Position numbers and translations under genes: made by a program
NCBI GenBank assembly: GCA_030434875.1
Contig: JAUISW010000001.1
Location: 1,685,501 to 1,749,500 of the forward strand
Direction: 5' to 3'
DNA length: 64,000 bases
From: Lachnospiraceae bacterium C1.1
Lineage (GTDB): Bacteria; Bacillota; Clostridia; Lachnospirales; Lachnospiraceae
The notes under the pieces: generated by a model
The model's input: only the letters and a program-made list of their open reading frames with translations
Databases searched by the model: none
Told to the model about the DNA's origin: nothing
Part shown: one piece after another, positions 8,855 to 18,000 of the stretch
How the letters are laid out: every line of letters starts with the position of its first letter
Numbering within the stretch: position 1 is the first letter of the stretch

Positions 8855-8975
8855 CCCTTGATGGCACAAAAAATAACTGCTACACTGCTGTAATCGACGG
8901 AGAAAATCTGATTGTTCTTGAGTTCTTCGCCGTCGGTGATTTACCGTCAGCAGTTATTTTTTGTGCTGTCAAGGG
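8855..8975 (+). terminator. Long inverted repeat at the right end of the insertion sequence
   Basis: About 26 bases beginning CCTTGATGGCACAAAAAAT pair with a near-perfect complement ending at 8975, around a loop of roughly 70 bases containing a smaller CGACGG/CCGTCG stem. It lies just after the transposase stop inside the element, where it may end transposase transcription or block read-through into the flanks. Confidence 0.6.
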
Positions 8976-9279
8976 TGGCGTCCGGCTACCTCAACCTATA
9001 TATCTGCAATTTTCAAGGTTCATCTGAGCCTATTTTTTATACCCCGTTTTTTCATAGATCATTTGACACTATCATCTCGACAGCTCAGATAATATAGAAA
9101 AAGAGTTTGGCGGCACTTAAGTGTTTTCTAATGCCTAATCCATATAGTATTTAACCGTATTACTTTTTTCTTCATCCGATGCAGACGCTACGTTAACAAG
9201 CTCTTCAAAACTATCTTCTATCAAAACACCATTCTCAATTTCCAATATACAGCTACATCTTTATGATATAGAATTCTAC

Positions 9280-10449
9280 TTATTTTCTATTTGAGTAATT
9301 TCTCAAAAATCCGGGAATTTCCAAATTATTCTTCACGTCACTATTTCTTTTCAATAACGTGATATCATCAGGATCTATTCTTCCAACATTGATACCTGAT
9401 ACTGCATTTTGAGTTAACGGCTTAATAGGTGTTATCATCTTTACCGGCTCTGGACTCTTCGCAGATTCTGTTTTCTCAGAAGTAGCTTCAATTTCACCAA
9501 TTCCTGTTGCAATAAGAGTTACTACTACCGTACTTTCTTCAACCTGCTTTGCATCTGTAACCGTTCCCCATATTATATTGCTCTCTGTTCCAACTATGCT
9601 CTTAATATATGATACCGCTTCTTTAAGTTCAATAAGATTCACCCTGCCGCTTGTATTGAGCATCATCGTACCCGCTCCCTTTATAGAAGTATCCAGCAGA
9701 GGCGATTCAATTGCCTGCTTTACAGCATCAAGAATAGAACTGCCTTCTTTAGCAATACCTATTCCCAAATGAGCCATTCCCTTATCCTTGAGTATTGTGC
9801 AGAGATCATTGAAGTCCAGATTTATTATTCCCTTGTTAAAAATGATATTTGTGATTCCGCTGATGGTCCATCTAAGGACATTATCTGCTATCTGAAATGC
9901 CTCTTCGAGATAGAAAGGCTTGTCTGAAAGAGTAAGCAGCTTATCATTTGGTATAACAAGTAAAGTATCTACCTGTTTTTTCAGACATTCTATACCTCTC
10001 TGAGCCGCCTGTGTCCTCGGCATACCTTCAAACTCAAAAGGAAGTGTAACAACAGCTACCGTCAGAATCCCCATCTCATGACATATCTTAGCAATGACAG
10101 AAATAGCTCCCGTTCCGGTGCCTCCTCCCAGTCCACACGTGAGAATAACCATGTTGGCATCCTGCAATGCGTTATGAATATCCTCCTCGCTTTCACGTGC
10201 TGCCGCCTCTCCTATCGACGGATTAGCTCCGGCTCCATATCCACCTGTAAGTTTCCGTCCAATCTGCAGCTTCACTTCTGCATTACTATCCTCAAGAACT
10301 TGGATATCAGTATTTACTGAAATAAACTTCACATGTTCAAAGCCAGACTCTATCATTCTGTTTACTGCATTGTTTCCACCGCCACCAATGCCTACAACAA
10401 TAATATTGGGCACCTTTCTCCTTGCTTCTTTTTCCGTTATCTCAATCAT
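9280..10449 (-). CDS. ftsZ: Divergent FtsZ, probably an extra paralogue
   Basis: The tubulin-like GTPase FtsZ forms the division ring. Visible are VVGIGGGGNNAVNRM, the GTP-binding signature CGLGGGTGTGA, the T7 loop INLDFNDL with its catalytic aspartates, and a C-terminal IPGFLR peptide for membrane tethers. The start is ATG at 10447-10449 with an AAGGGGAAT site; upstream in-frame codons lack one. Length (389 aa) is normal, but several segments differ from usual forms (ILTCGLGG for ITAGMGG, ITNIIFNKG for the ISDLI region). It is alone, outside a dcw cluster, next to a divergent XRE/ImmA pair, so it is more likely an accessory FtsZ than the housekeeping gene. Confidence 0.88.
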   Translation of the reverse strand: MIEITEKEARRKVPNIIVVGIGGGGNNAVNRMIESGFEHVKFISVNTDIQVLEDSNAEVKLQIGRKLTGGYGAGANPSIGEAAARESEEDIHNALQDANMVILTCGLGGGTGTGAISVIAKICHEMGILTVAVVTLPFEFEGMPRTQAAQRGIECLKKQVDTLLVIPNDKLLTLSDKPFYLEEAFQIADNVLRWTISGITNIIFNKGIINLDFNDLCTILKDKGMAHLGIGIAKEGSSILDAVKQAIESPLLDTSIKGAGTMMLNTSGRVNLIELKEAVSYIKSIVGTESNIIWGTVTDAKQVEESTVVVTLIATGIGEIEATSEKTESAKSPEPVKMITPIKPLTQNAVSGINVGRIDPDDITLLKRNSDVKNNLEIPGFLRNYSNRK

Positions 10450-10481
10450 ATTATTCCCCTTGTAGCAATTATGCTTTACTT

Positions 10482-10561
10482 TTTTAGCATTTATGCTAAA
10501 ATATGATTTAAGATTATCAAACGTGCAATTACATGTCAATACAAAATTTGCATTTTTGCAA
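10482..10561. promoter_or_regulatory. Two operator-like palindromes between ftsZ and the XRE gene
   Basis: TTTTAGCAT-TT-ATGCTAAAA (10482-10501) is a perfect 9-bp palindrome lying at the expected ftsZ transcription start. TTGCATTTTTGCAA (10548-10561) overlaps a possible -35 of the rightward XRE gene. Both share a GCAT/ATGC-type core. The likely ligand is the XRE protein encoded next door, which would couple ftsZ and regulator expression. Confidence 0.5.
10511..10539 (-). promoter_or_regulatory. Sigma-70-type promoter of the ftsZ-like gene
   Basis: On the minus strand TTGACA (10534-10539) and TAATCT (10511-10516) are separated by 17 bp. Transcription should start near 10504, right at the palindrome 10482-10501, leaving a leader of about 55 bases. 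Confidence 0.75.
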
Positions 10562-10595
10562 TATATTTTCGCATAATCGCATTTAGGAGGTCCGC

Positions 10596-11009
10596 ATGAA
10601 CATAGGCGAAAGAATAAAGAAAATCAGAAAAGAAAGGGGAATGTCTGCCGAAGACGTTGCAGAAAAACTTGGTGTTTCCATCTCTACGCTTTACCGCTAT
10701 GAAAACTCTTCTATATCTAAAATACCGGTAACTGTCATTGACAAGCTATGTGAAATACTAGGCACAACTGCAAAATCTCTTATGGGAAATGATGTATCAC
10801 CGTCTACAGAAGATCTTCCCGATGCATTTGCCAATGCAGCCGAAGCAATGGCATTTATACTAAAAATGCCAGTTCTTGCAGCATATGGTGGATACGACAT
10901 CAATTCTATGGACGAGGATACTATAATACAGTTTGCCAATGAAATACTTGAACAGCTTAAACTTGTAAGCTATAAATATCAATTACGAAGGGAAAAAGGG
11001 GAATTCTGA
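10596..11009 (+). CDS. XRE-family helix-turn-helix regulator
   Basis: The first 65 residues form a Cro/C1-type HTH (IGERIKKIRKERGMSAEDVA, with recognition helix VSISTLYRYE). The remaining 70 residues are an uncharacterised helical effector or dimerisation region. A strong AGGAGG precedes the ATG, and the stop overlaps the start of the ImmA-like gene (ATGA). Such XRE/ImmA pairs control mobile elements and toxin modules, where the peptidase cleaves the repressor. The divergent ftsZ-like gene with palindromes between them is the likely target, in addition to autoregulation. Confidence 0.9.
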   Translation: MNIGERIKKIRKERGMSAEDVAEKLGVSISTLYRYENSSISKIPVTVIDKLCEILGTTAKSLMGNDVSPSTEDLPDAFANAAEAMAFILKMPVLAAYGGYDINSMDEDTIIQFANEILEQLKLVSYKYQLRREKGEF

Positions 11010-11431
11010 TGAAACTTTCAAGAGCAAAGGAGATAATAAAAACTGCTCAGGATATAAAACAGAATTGGGGAGATGATCCATTTAAAATTGCAGATTATCT
11101 TGGAATAAATCTTATGTTTTCACCGGCAAAAGAACCAGCCGGAAAGATATACAAAGTAGGAAACTATCCTGCCGTAATAAGCATCTCTGGGTGTACAACT
11201 GATGCCGGTAAGATAGTCATGTGTGCCCATGAGCTGGGACACTTTTTTCTTCACGATGGAATTAACAACTTCGACGGAACCTATACCTATGATTCCATAA
11301 GTGATGATACCGAACATGAAGCTAATCTTTTTGCAGTTGCACTACTGTTTAACGAAGAGGACTTTAATATGCCAATCATACAAATGCAGAACTATATCCT
11401 TAAAGGGATACTTGACTATAATTTGCCTTAA
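11009..11431 (+). CDS. ImmA/IrrE-family metallopeptidase
   Basis: The 140-residue protein carries the zinc motif CAHELGHFFLHDG (HExxH with a further His) and a downstream EHEANLFAVALLF helix supplying the third ligand, both diagnostic of ImmA/IrrE (COG2856) peptidases. It is translationally coupled to the preceding XRE repressor, its presumed substrate: in ICEBs1-type systems ImmA cleaves the ImmR repressor after a stress signal. It is compact and complete. The downstream hairpin ends the two-gene transcript. Confidence 0.92.
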   Translation: MKLSRAKEIIKTAQDIKQNWGDDPFKIADYLGINLMFSPAKEPAGKIYKVGNYPAVISISGCTTDAGKIVMCAHELGHFFLHDGINNFDGTYTYDSISDDTEHEANLFAVALLFNEEDFNMPIIQMQNYILKGILDYNLP

Positions 11432-11452
11432 AATATGGATGATTTCGTAATA

Positions 11453-11491
11453 ATACAATCGGATTAATTTATAACTTGATCCGATTGTATT
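11453..11491. terminator. Hairpin between convergent transcripts
   Basis: A 12-bp stem (ATACAATCGGAT / ATCCGATTGTAT) encloses a 15-base loop, 22 bases after the ImmA stop. It lacks a long U-run but is well placed to end rightward transcription; the next gene converges from the right. Confidence 0.6.
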
Positions 11492-11606
11492 ATCATACAC
11501 TTGCCAAGCTCATCATATAATCACTTCTTTTTATTAAATCCGTTTCTTTGTGTACACTTAATACAACACATCTGAGGGTACAGCTTTCTTATTTAAGAAC
11601 ACCATC

Positions 11607-12554
11607 TTACTTATTAGCGTGAGCAAAACAATTATATAAACTTTTCGCAAATGAGAACATCCATTTCAAATGAATAATTGGAAATATGTACATATATAGA
11701 ACCGCTTTATGTATTCTCTTCACATCGCCCCATGACAAAATATAGGCTAATAACAACATTAGAGTAATGGTGATGGCATATAATTTGTTCACCAACATAC
11801 ATACTAAAATCCCCCATACTGGAATCCACAAAAAATGATATGCAAATCCATGAACCAACACGTATTTCAATACATTATCTTTCTTGTTATTGAATACTGT
11901 CTCTGCATAACCTTGTGCCCATCTTTTTCTTTGCATATTTAATTCTCTTATATTTTTTTTTGGCATTTCTGTACCCAAATATTCCTTACTCATAAAGTAT
12001 GGAAAATTATATTTCTTCAAAACCACCCCCAATGCAAGATCATCATATACGGTATCTTTTGTTTGCATTCGTCCAGCAAAATATTTTTTATTCAATATAA
12101 ACACTTGTCCAGGAATACTTACACCAATTCCCATTCTCCATAAGCTAGGTCTGATTATATTATGTGAAAGTATTTTATCTATCTCGATTAATGCAGGGAC
12201 AAAACCAGTATTCTCGGTAGTCCCAATTCTCCCCCATGCTAAAGCATAATTACCTTTAGCATACTCTGAAATAAATCTTTTAATTGCTACTTTATCAACA
12301 GTAATATCATTATCAACAAACAATATAGAATCAGATAAAGCCTCCTGTACAAGTCTCATTATTCTAAGATACTTAGTTGTTAAAGGCATATTAATCTGTC
12401 TAATATTCTTTGGTATTTCAGTACTATAGCTATTCGAAAAAATATATGCTTTAACATCATAGGACTCGTTTTCAAGGTACTCTATCAAATCAAGAAAGTC
12501 TTTAGAAAATGTTTCTTTTCCATTGATAAATGTTGCAATACATATATCCATCAT
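11607..12554 (-). CDS. Membrane family-2 glycosyltransferase
   Basis: A GT-A core includes FVDNDI (DxD metal site, about residue 99), TVYDDLALG (acidic catalytic pair region, about 189) and QRKRWAQG (the QxxRW motif of processive GT2 enzymes, about 216). It is followed by three to four hydrophobic segments. This layout matches cellulose/hyaluronan synthase-like or N-glycan transferases, but at 315 residues it is short and lacks N-terminal membrane helices. It is last in a four-gene leftward cassette and overlaps the gene before it by 53 bp. It probably transfers a sugar from a nucleotide donor to a membrane-associated acceptor; the substrate is unknown. Confidence 0.85.
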   Translation of the reverse strand: MMDICIATFINGKETFSKDFLDLIEYLENESYDVKAYIFSNSYSTEIPKNIRQINMPLTTKYLRIMRLVQEALSDSILFVDNDITVDKVAIKRFISEYAKGNYALAWGRIGTTENTGFVPALIEIDKILSHNIIRPSLWRMGIGVSIPGQVFILNKKYFAGRMQTKDTVYDDLALGVVLKKYNFPYFMSKEYLGTEMPKKNIRELNMQRKRWAQGYAETVFNNKKDNVLKYVLVHGFAYHFLWIPVWGILVCMLVNKLYAITITLMLLLAYILSWGDVKRIHKAVLYMYIFPIIHLKWMFSFAKSLYNCFAHANK

Positions 12555-13113
12555 TAATTTTCCCTCTTACATTTCCCATATCATGAAGACATTTAGCCAA
12601 TTCTTTTTGCACTTTTATACAACTAACTCGATGGTCCGCATCTACGAAAATCACATTCTTTGTATCCGCTTTTGCTTTATTAAGTAATTCTATACCATGA
12701 TACATAGAAATCGATTTATCATATACTGAAGTTACCAAATCAATGTGCTTAACATTTATTTCCGCACTTTTAGGAGCAAAATTCCACTGATTTGATAAAT
12801 CGAATCCTTTTTCTATCGAAAGTTGTTTTCTATCCGAAAACGGATTAATTATCGTAATTCGTATTGGTTTAACTGCAGCAAAATTATACAGATAATATAA
12901 AACAGATGCTCCAAGACTTATTCCAATCCACCATTCAGAAGTATTATCCGTGATGCAATTATAAAATTGCGGAGTAAAATCTCCTTCATCATAAATAAAA
13001 TCAATATAATTAAAAATATATCCCCATGATTTTAGTTGTTCACGAAATGCATTAAGGATTACATAATCCTGTCTTAGACCAGGTGCATATAATACATTCT
13101 TTCTTGTCATCAT
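12502..13113 (-). CDS. Alpha/beta-hydrolase-like protein
   Basis: The 203-residue protein has a Rossmann-like start (NVLYAPGLRQDY), a nucleophile-elbow sequence WWIGISLGASVLYYL (G-x-S-x-G, serine about residue 88), a mid-protein Asp and a terminal FVDADHRVSC with a candidate catalytic His. This fits a small alpha/beta hydrolase, possibly a thioesterase or deacylase. Its start overlaps the stop of the radical SAM gene (ATGA) and its end overlaps the glycosyltransferase start by 53 bp, so the three are translationally coupled. No signal peptide is present, so it is cytosolic. Confidence 0.65.
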   Translation of the reverse strand: MMTRKNVLYAPGLRQDYVILNAFREQLKSWGYIFNYIDFIYDEGDFTPQFYNCITDNTSEWWIGISLGASVLYYLYNFAAVKPIRITIINPFSDRKQLSIEKGFDLSNQWNFAPKSAEINVKHIDLVTSVYDKSISMYHGIELLNKAKADTKNVIFVDADHRVSCIKVQKELAKCLHDMGNVRGKINDGYMYCNIYQWKRNIF

Positions 13114-14282
13114 AACAGACCTTCATATATTTCATTAGTTAAACTGTTTCTTAATACACTCGCATCAAAGAATGGCTTATATCCATGCTTATGATACAAT
13201 TCTACTGCATATCCAAAAACACTCAATACAAAGTCTTCATCAAGTTTACCAAGAGAATTTCCCACTACTGAACCAACTTCTGCATGATAAAGATTTGCTC
13301 CTGGTACAATGCCATGTTCTGCCATAAAACGAAATCCATCTTTAATATCTTCCATTGGAACTAAACCTGCAACAAAATTACACCAAACTTTACCTGGTCC
13401 ATAAATATCTTGTAAATAAAGTAGTGAAGAGACTACATGATCAAACCCCACATATTCTTCTTTACCAGGGCAAATTTTTGCAAAATTTGTTGAAGGCCAT
13501 ACCTCAATATTAAAGCTAGGATTCTCTACACCGTAATCATAAAGCAATTTCAATTTCGTCATATTTTTAGGAGGCATCATTGATATATTACCCTTTATAC
13601 ACCCATTCCAACGCAAAGCAGGTCTTATTGCCTTTATCACCTGAATATGCCGTTCAAATTCATAATCTCGATTCAGATAGGAACCGCTTGTAATCAAAAT
13701 ATATTTAACATCATCGTGTTCAACAGCCAATTTGCATGTATCTACGATATCTTGCACATCTTTTTTTATGTCTACCGGATTCTCTCTTTTTACAGTTGAC
13801 ATTACAGAACAGAACTTACATCCTTTCCCGATCTGATGAAATTCACAACCCGAATAGAGATTAAAATTTAAGGCATTTAAGCCATACATCTGTCCGACAT
13901 TCTTAGTAGAGTTCCCTTTACTAGTTTTATAACCCCAAAATTGCGGTCTTTCCAAAAATCTAAACTCCGATAAGAAACTTTGATTATCTCGAATAAATAA
14001 TCGGTTTCCATCCTCCACCAATCTATATGGTGAATCTGGACGAATATGAAGTTTTGACACAATTCCACCTGGTAATAAAACTTCTGAAGGAGTTAGTCGA
14101 TTTTTATCCACGCCCCAATTACCATTATCATATGCATAATGCTCTTCTTTAAATTTTTCTGCATATTTAATGAATAATTCTGGTGCATCTTGCACACCAT
14201 ATACCAGTATCTTCAATTTTGCCAAAGCACTTTGTTTTTTCTCATCCTCACGTCTTATGAAAATATCTTGTTCATTACTCAT
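13110..14282 (-). CDS. Radical SAM enzyme with CX8CX2C cluster motif
   Basis: The iron-sulfur motif YSGCEFHQIGKGCKFCSV (Cys146, 155, 158) is C-x8-C-x2-C, a non-canonical spacing compared with CX3CX2C, though other variants are known in Elp3 and HmdB-like enzymes. Downstream segments (ITSGSYLNRD, NFVAGLVPMEDI) fit the SAM-binding strands of a TIM barrel. About 130 N-terminal residues are unassigned. No twitch/SPASM cysteines are evident at the C-terminus. It overlaps the upstream kinase-like gene by 8 bp. Substrate unknown; the neighbours (sugar transfer, hydrolase, nucleotide kinase-like) point to modification of a nucleotide, sugar or lipid. Confidence 0.88.
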   Translation of the reverse strand: MSNEQDIFIRREDEKKQSALAKLKILVYGVQDAPELFIKYAEKFKEEHYAYDNGNWGVDKNRLTPSEVLLPGGIVSKLHIRPDSPYRLVEDGNRLFIRDNQSFLSEFRFLERPQFWGYKTSKGNSTKNVGQMYGLNALNFNLYSGCEFHQIGKGCKFCSVMSTVKRENPVDIKKDVQDIVDTCKLAVEHDDVKYILITSGSYLNRDYEFERHIQVIKAIRPALRWNGCIKGNISMMPPKNMTKLKLLYDYGVENPSFNIEVWPSTNFAKICPGKEEYVGFDHVVSSLLYLQDIYGPGKVWCNFVAGLVPMEDIKDGFRFMAEHGIVPGANLYHAEVGSVVGNSLGKLDEDFVLSVFGYAVELYHKHGYKPFFDASVLRNSLTNEIYEGLL

Positions 14283-14844
14283 TTAATACTTCCCTATTAA
14301 TATACCCTAATACTTCACTTGTTAATTTTTCTACACTAATACGTGTATTATCAAATTCTCTCCAACGATATCCACTCCTATCTAATATTTCCTTAGATAT
14401 CCATTCGTATCTCCGTGATCTATCAATAGTAACATCATCTGATAGTTCTGGATTATTAATATTTCTTAATGCAATTCTATTTAATCGTGTCTCAGATTCA
14501 ACATTAACACGAATGACAACATTCGGAGCAACCATTGTTTTTTTCATTGCATCTGTCAATTTTAATACCTTATCATATTCATATATATGATCTGCATAGG
14601 CCGCCGCCAGCGTACTAATCCAATATCTTACAACTATACTATGAGAATTGTCCTTTGCCAAATTACCACAATAATTGTTATAATCCAAAAAAGCCCTCGT
14701 TTTATCAACGCTTGTTCGGGCAAGCTTTTCATATTTTTTAACATCAGGTAGGTAACTAATAATACTGTATCCATTCTCACTCAACTTTTCAGCCAATGTA
14801 TCTTTCCCTGTTCCATTATCACCTTCGATTACAATGAATGCCAT
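14275..14844 (-). CDS. Thymidylate-kinase-like P-loop protein
   Basis: Residues 1-20 contain a P-loop, IEGDNGTGKDT, in the position used by thymidylate kinase (GxDGxGKST), followed by a VVRYWIST segment like the kinase DR[YF] region and an Arg-rich lid (RLNRIALRN). Length, 189 aa, is a little short of Tmk. The sequence is too divergent for housekeeping dTMP kinase, and the gene heads a specialised cassette, so it may phosphorylate another nucleoside monophosphate or a small hydroxyl substrate. It overlaps the radical SAM gene by 8 bp. A 12-codon ORF with a strong ribosome site lies 86 bp upstream. Confidence 0.8.
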   Translation of the reverse strand: MAFIVIEGDNGTGKDTLAEKLSENGYSIISYLPDVKKYEKLARTSVDKTRAFLDYNNYCGNLAKDNSHSIVVRYWISTLAAAYADHIYEYDKVLKLTDAMKKTMVAPNVVIRVNVESETRLNRIALRNINNPELSDDVTIDRSRRYEWISKEILDRSGYRWREFDNTRISVEKLTSEVLGYINREVLNE

Positions 14845-14929
14845 AATTTTTTTATAAGTCCTTTCTTCTTAGATTTGTATATAACATCACCATCAGTAAC
14901 AACAACTTATAATAAAATATCCATTTTTT

Positions 14930-14968
14930 TTACGCTACTAAACAAGTATTTCTAAAAGTCTCACCCAT
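14930..14968 (-). CDS. 12-residue ORF, candidate leader or precursor peptide
   Basis: ATG behind a textbook GAGGAGAATA site opens the ORF MGETFRNTCLVA, ended by TAA. It is the only ribosome site in the 198-bp gap between the chaperone operon and the kinase/radical SAM cassette and points the same way. It might be a translated leader, or a minimal peptide substrate like the heptapeptide of microcin C. Nothing in the sequence decides between these, and chance is possible. The rest of the gap shows no other feature. Confidence 0.35.
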   Translation of the reverse strand: MGETFRNTCLVA

Positions 14969-15042
14969 TATTCTCCTCAAAATCAGTTTTTAGGTCATTG
15001 ATTATACTGAACTATTAATCCAAATCATTTTACAACCAAAAA

Positions 15043-18000
15043 CTAAACCTTAAACTTTCTCATAATCTCAATATTAATTGGAGATAACTCTATAACCTGT
15101 TTACTTCGTGACCTCTCATGCATTCCATGAGATATCTGCGTCGTCAGAACTATATTCTTTCCATCAAATTCCGACTTAATTAATGTACTTCTTAGCCTCT
15201 GGCAACAATACGTGCATGCTACGGTAATGATATATGGCACATATTTATTTGTGTCAGGGTTTTCATTTTCAAATAATATGATTCTGCGACTGTGCTTATT
15301 CTTTGTATCTTCTCCATAATCAAATATTTCCAGCGGAATATCTGAACAAATTGGACAGAATACATCGTAACTTCCTCTTGCCGTTAGTAGTCTATACATG
15401 ATTTCCACATCATCGACTCTCGGCACATCATTTCCACATACATCCGCCCAATCCAAGACAAGCTTTTTTCGAATCTTAGCCAAATTTCTGCGTCTAGACA
15501 TATAGTTCATGGTTTTTGTAGTATTGCCGTTATGGATATACCCTTCGAGTAACGCAAGATTCCTTGTGCTTACATCCATCTGCTCCAACACACTGTTAAC
15601 CGCCTTCTGAAAATCATTAGTAATATTATCATAGAAAATATAAATATTCTTATCTTCTGAATTACAGCATGCAACCTCTCTGAATTTCTTCGAGGCATCC
15701 ACTTTTACCGCACATACACCATTGCCAAAAAAGGCAAGGATTTTCCTTCTTGTATTCGACAGGAACCTATAAAGATGAATCTTGTATCCAGTTATTTTGT
15801 AGATAAACTTGATATTTTCAACCGGCATCTCATTATTACTATTTTCGAAAATCTCTTTAATCTGAATATCTTTAGGCCCAAATTCATCAAGTAGATAAGT
15901 TGTCTTTTCACCCTCAGGAATATCAGTGATTACTGGAAGTACCTGCTCCGCCATGTTCCTAGTAGTGATTATATCTTCACAACAGGTTATGTGAATATAG
16001 TTCTTAAGATTCTCCGGAAGATCCATTCTGTATTTAACAGCACTGATAAAATCCGAAAATGATTTCAAACTCATATTTCGGATGCACGACAGCTGTATAA
16101 TCTGCTGCTCATCAATCGTGTAACTCTTAAATTGATAGTCTCTCCTCCACATACCTTTCGCACGTGTCTCAAATAACTTCAGAATGGATCCATTTAACCA
16201 AAGACCTGTAAATTTAGGATCCGTAGCCATTCTTTCCAGAAGCAGTTGTGGCTCAGACAATTCCTCCATTGCATTCTTTGGTTCGGTCATTTTATAATAA
16301 TCATAGGTTCCATCCCATCCAGTTACAGACCTACCACACGGACGGATACACCGAATCATGTAATGGTTTATTTTGTTACCATCATCAATATATCTTTTCT
16401 TAAGAAGCTCCTCCTTAAGCTGAAGATACTTTTCATCGTAGAACTTATTCTGATATTGAGCCAGCAGACCGCTACTTTCTATAAGAGTCCCATTGAATAA
16501 ATAATCTTTAAAGCTAAGATTTATCTGTCTTATACTTCCATCATAGGCAATTGCATCATTCAACTCATATCTACCTACGTACTTTAAGAAAAGCTGTGCA
16601 TTGAAATATTTCCCGGTTTTCTCTTTCATAAGAAATAACCAGTTGTCTATTTCCGCATCAGTTACATTAGCTGTTGTCTTTCGCTCTCCTGAAATAGCGT
16701 ATACTAGAAAATCTTTAACACAGCCAAAGTAATTTACAATCTTCTCTACAGCCTCTCGATTCTCGTCCGGTATCTCAACGTTTGGATCAGAGAGTGCTTG
16801 ATATATCTTTCTTACACCTGAAATGCAATTCTCATTTGTCAAAAGCTGTCTTAAATCATACGCTGACTTCTCTTCAATATATTCAAAATAGGTTTCTCTT
16901 AATTCCCGTGTGATATCACCCTCTTTATATGAAGCTTTATCAAAGGCCTCCTTATCATTATGAACCACCACATATGATTTTGCCTTTTCCCCTATTACCT
17001 TTGGAAGTCTCGCATTGTCATAGTATGCTTCATGCAGTGGTGTCTCCCAATAATCTCCACTGTCAACCAAAAGATATCTGCCTACTATAGAGTGAAACGC
17101 ATCACTTATTTCATTAGCACATGAAAGCATAGCTGCATCTTCTGAGCACATAAACCCATACAGATTCTTCAGATATCCTCGTATCTTATTATAAACAGCA
17201 TTGATTGAATCCTCACTATCACCCACATCATTTCTATGAATGTTTGCATACTTTGTATCAATGAGCATGCCCATTGGAAGAATTTGGTTCTGCATATCAG
17301 CCTTCAGATAATATGTAGCATACATACGATTTGCTTCTGTCAGATGCTCTCCTACCGGAAAAGCTGCCGATATTCCATCATAACTAAAGACTACATATTT
17401 ATTCTCGTATTTCGAAGCATTATCAACACGCATCGTCAGTGCGACTAATCCTGTTCTCCAGTTCTCACCATCGTACTTCACGTCTTTAATTCTTATTTCT
17501 TCTCTACAAGTAATTTCAATATTATGAGCGGATCCATAAAACTTCAAGTTAGAGATGTTTTTATTATTACGTGAATTTATCATCATAAAAATGAGTGAGC
17601 GGATATCAAATACCAGATCTGCATCCGATTCTGTAAGAAAGCATTTTTCTACATCCATATTTTTATATCCACACAAATAATCGATAAGTGCTGTCAACTT
17701 TCCTACGTTAAACGAACTCTCATATTCAGGATTGTAGGTTATAGAAAGGATCGTATTCCTTCCATCCCACTTTGGGTTAATGGTTGTCTTTCCATATACA
17801 TCATTATCATCTCTTTTACGCTGAATCATAAAGTCAAATAAAACATTGCTCTCTATCTTTAAGGTATCGACAAACTTGAAAAATGACTTAATACCAACTC
17901 CAAATTTACCAGTCTGTCCTTCCCCCTCTGACTTATCGGACATTTCTCGATTAAGGAAAGCATATATATTTGAAAGCATAAAGCCTTTATCTTCATACTC

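Larger units (their letters stand above)
7217..9073 (+). mobile_element. Complete 1,857-bp insertion sequence with 8-bp target duplication
   Basis: The left end GGTAGTGTCAAAT and right end ATTTGACACTATC form 13-bp imperfect terminal inverted repeats. Both sides are flanked by ATCTCGAC (7209-7216 and 9074-9081), and the uninterrupted site survives at 6572-6579. One transposase gene fills most of it. An 8-bp duplication and a D-D-E transposase with N-terminal zinc ribbons suggest an IS6- or IS66/IS1595-like group; I cannot name the family. The subterminal right end holds a long hairpin. The element separates the stub of the 220-residue gene from the region upstream of it. Confidence 0.93.
7111..9612. 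repeat. Tandem duplication, copy 2, split by an insertion sequence
   Basis: This is the second copy of the 637-bp unit (7111-7216 plus 9082-9612), with the insertion sequence 7217-9073 and a repeated ATCTCGAC at its right edge. Because copy 1 retains the uninterrupted ATCTCGAC at 6572-6579, it serves as a natural empty-site control for the insertion. Confidence 0.93.

Noticed and set aside
14845..15042. The radical SAM cassette as part of the Hsp70 system
   Set aside because: It follows on the same strand, but after a 198-bp gap with its own ribosome-site ORF; base composition and gene content differ. Read-through cannot be excluded, so it is treated as separate.
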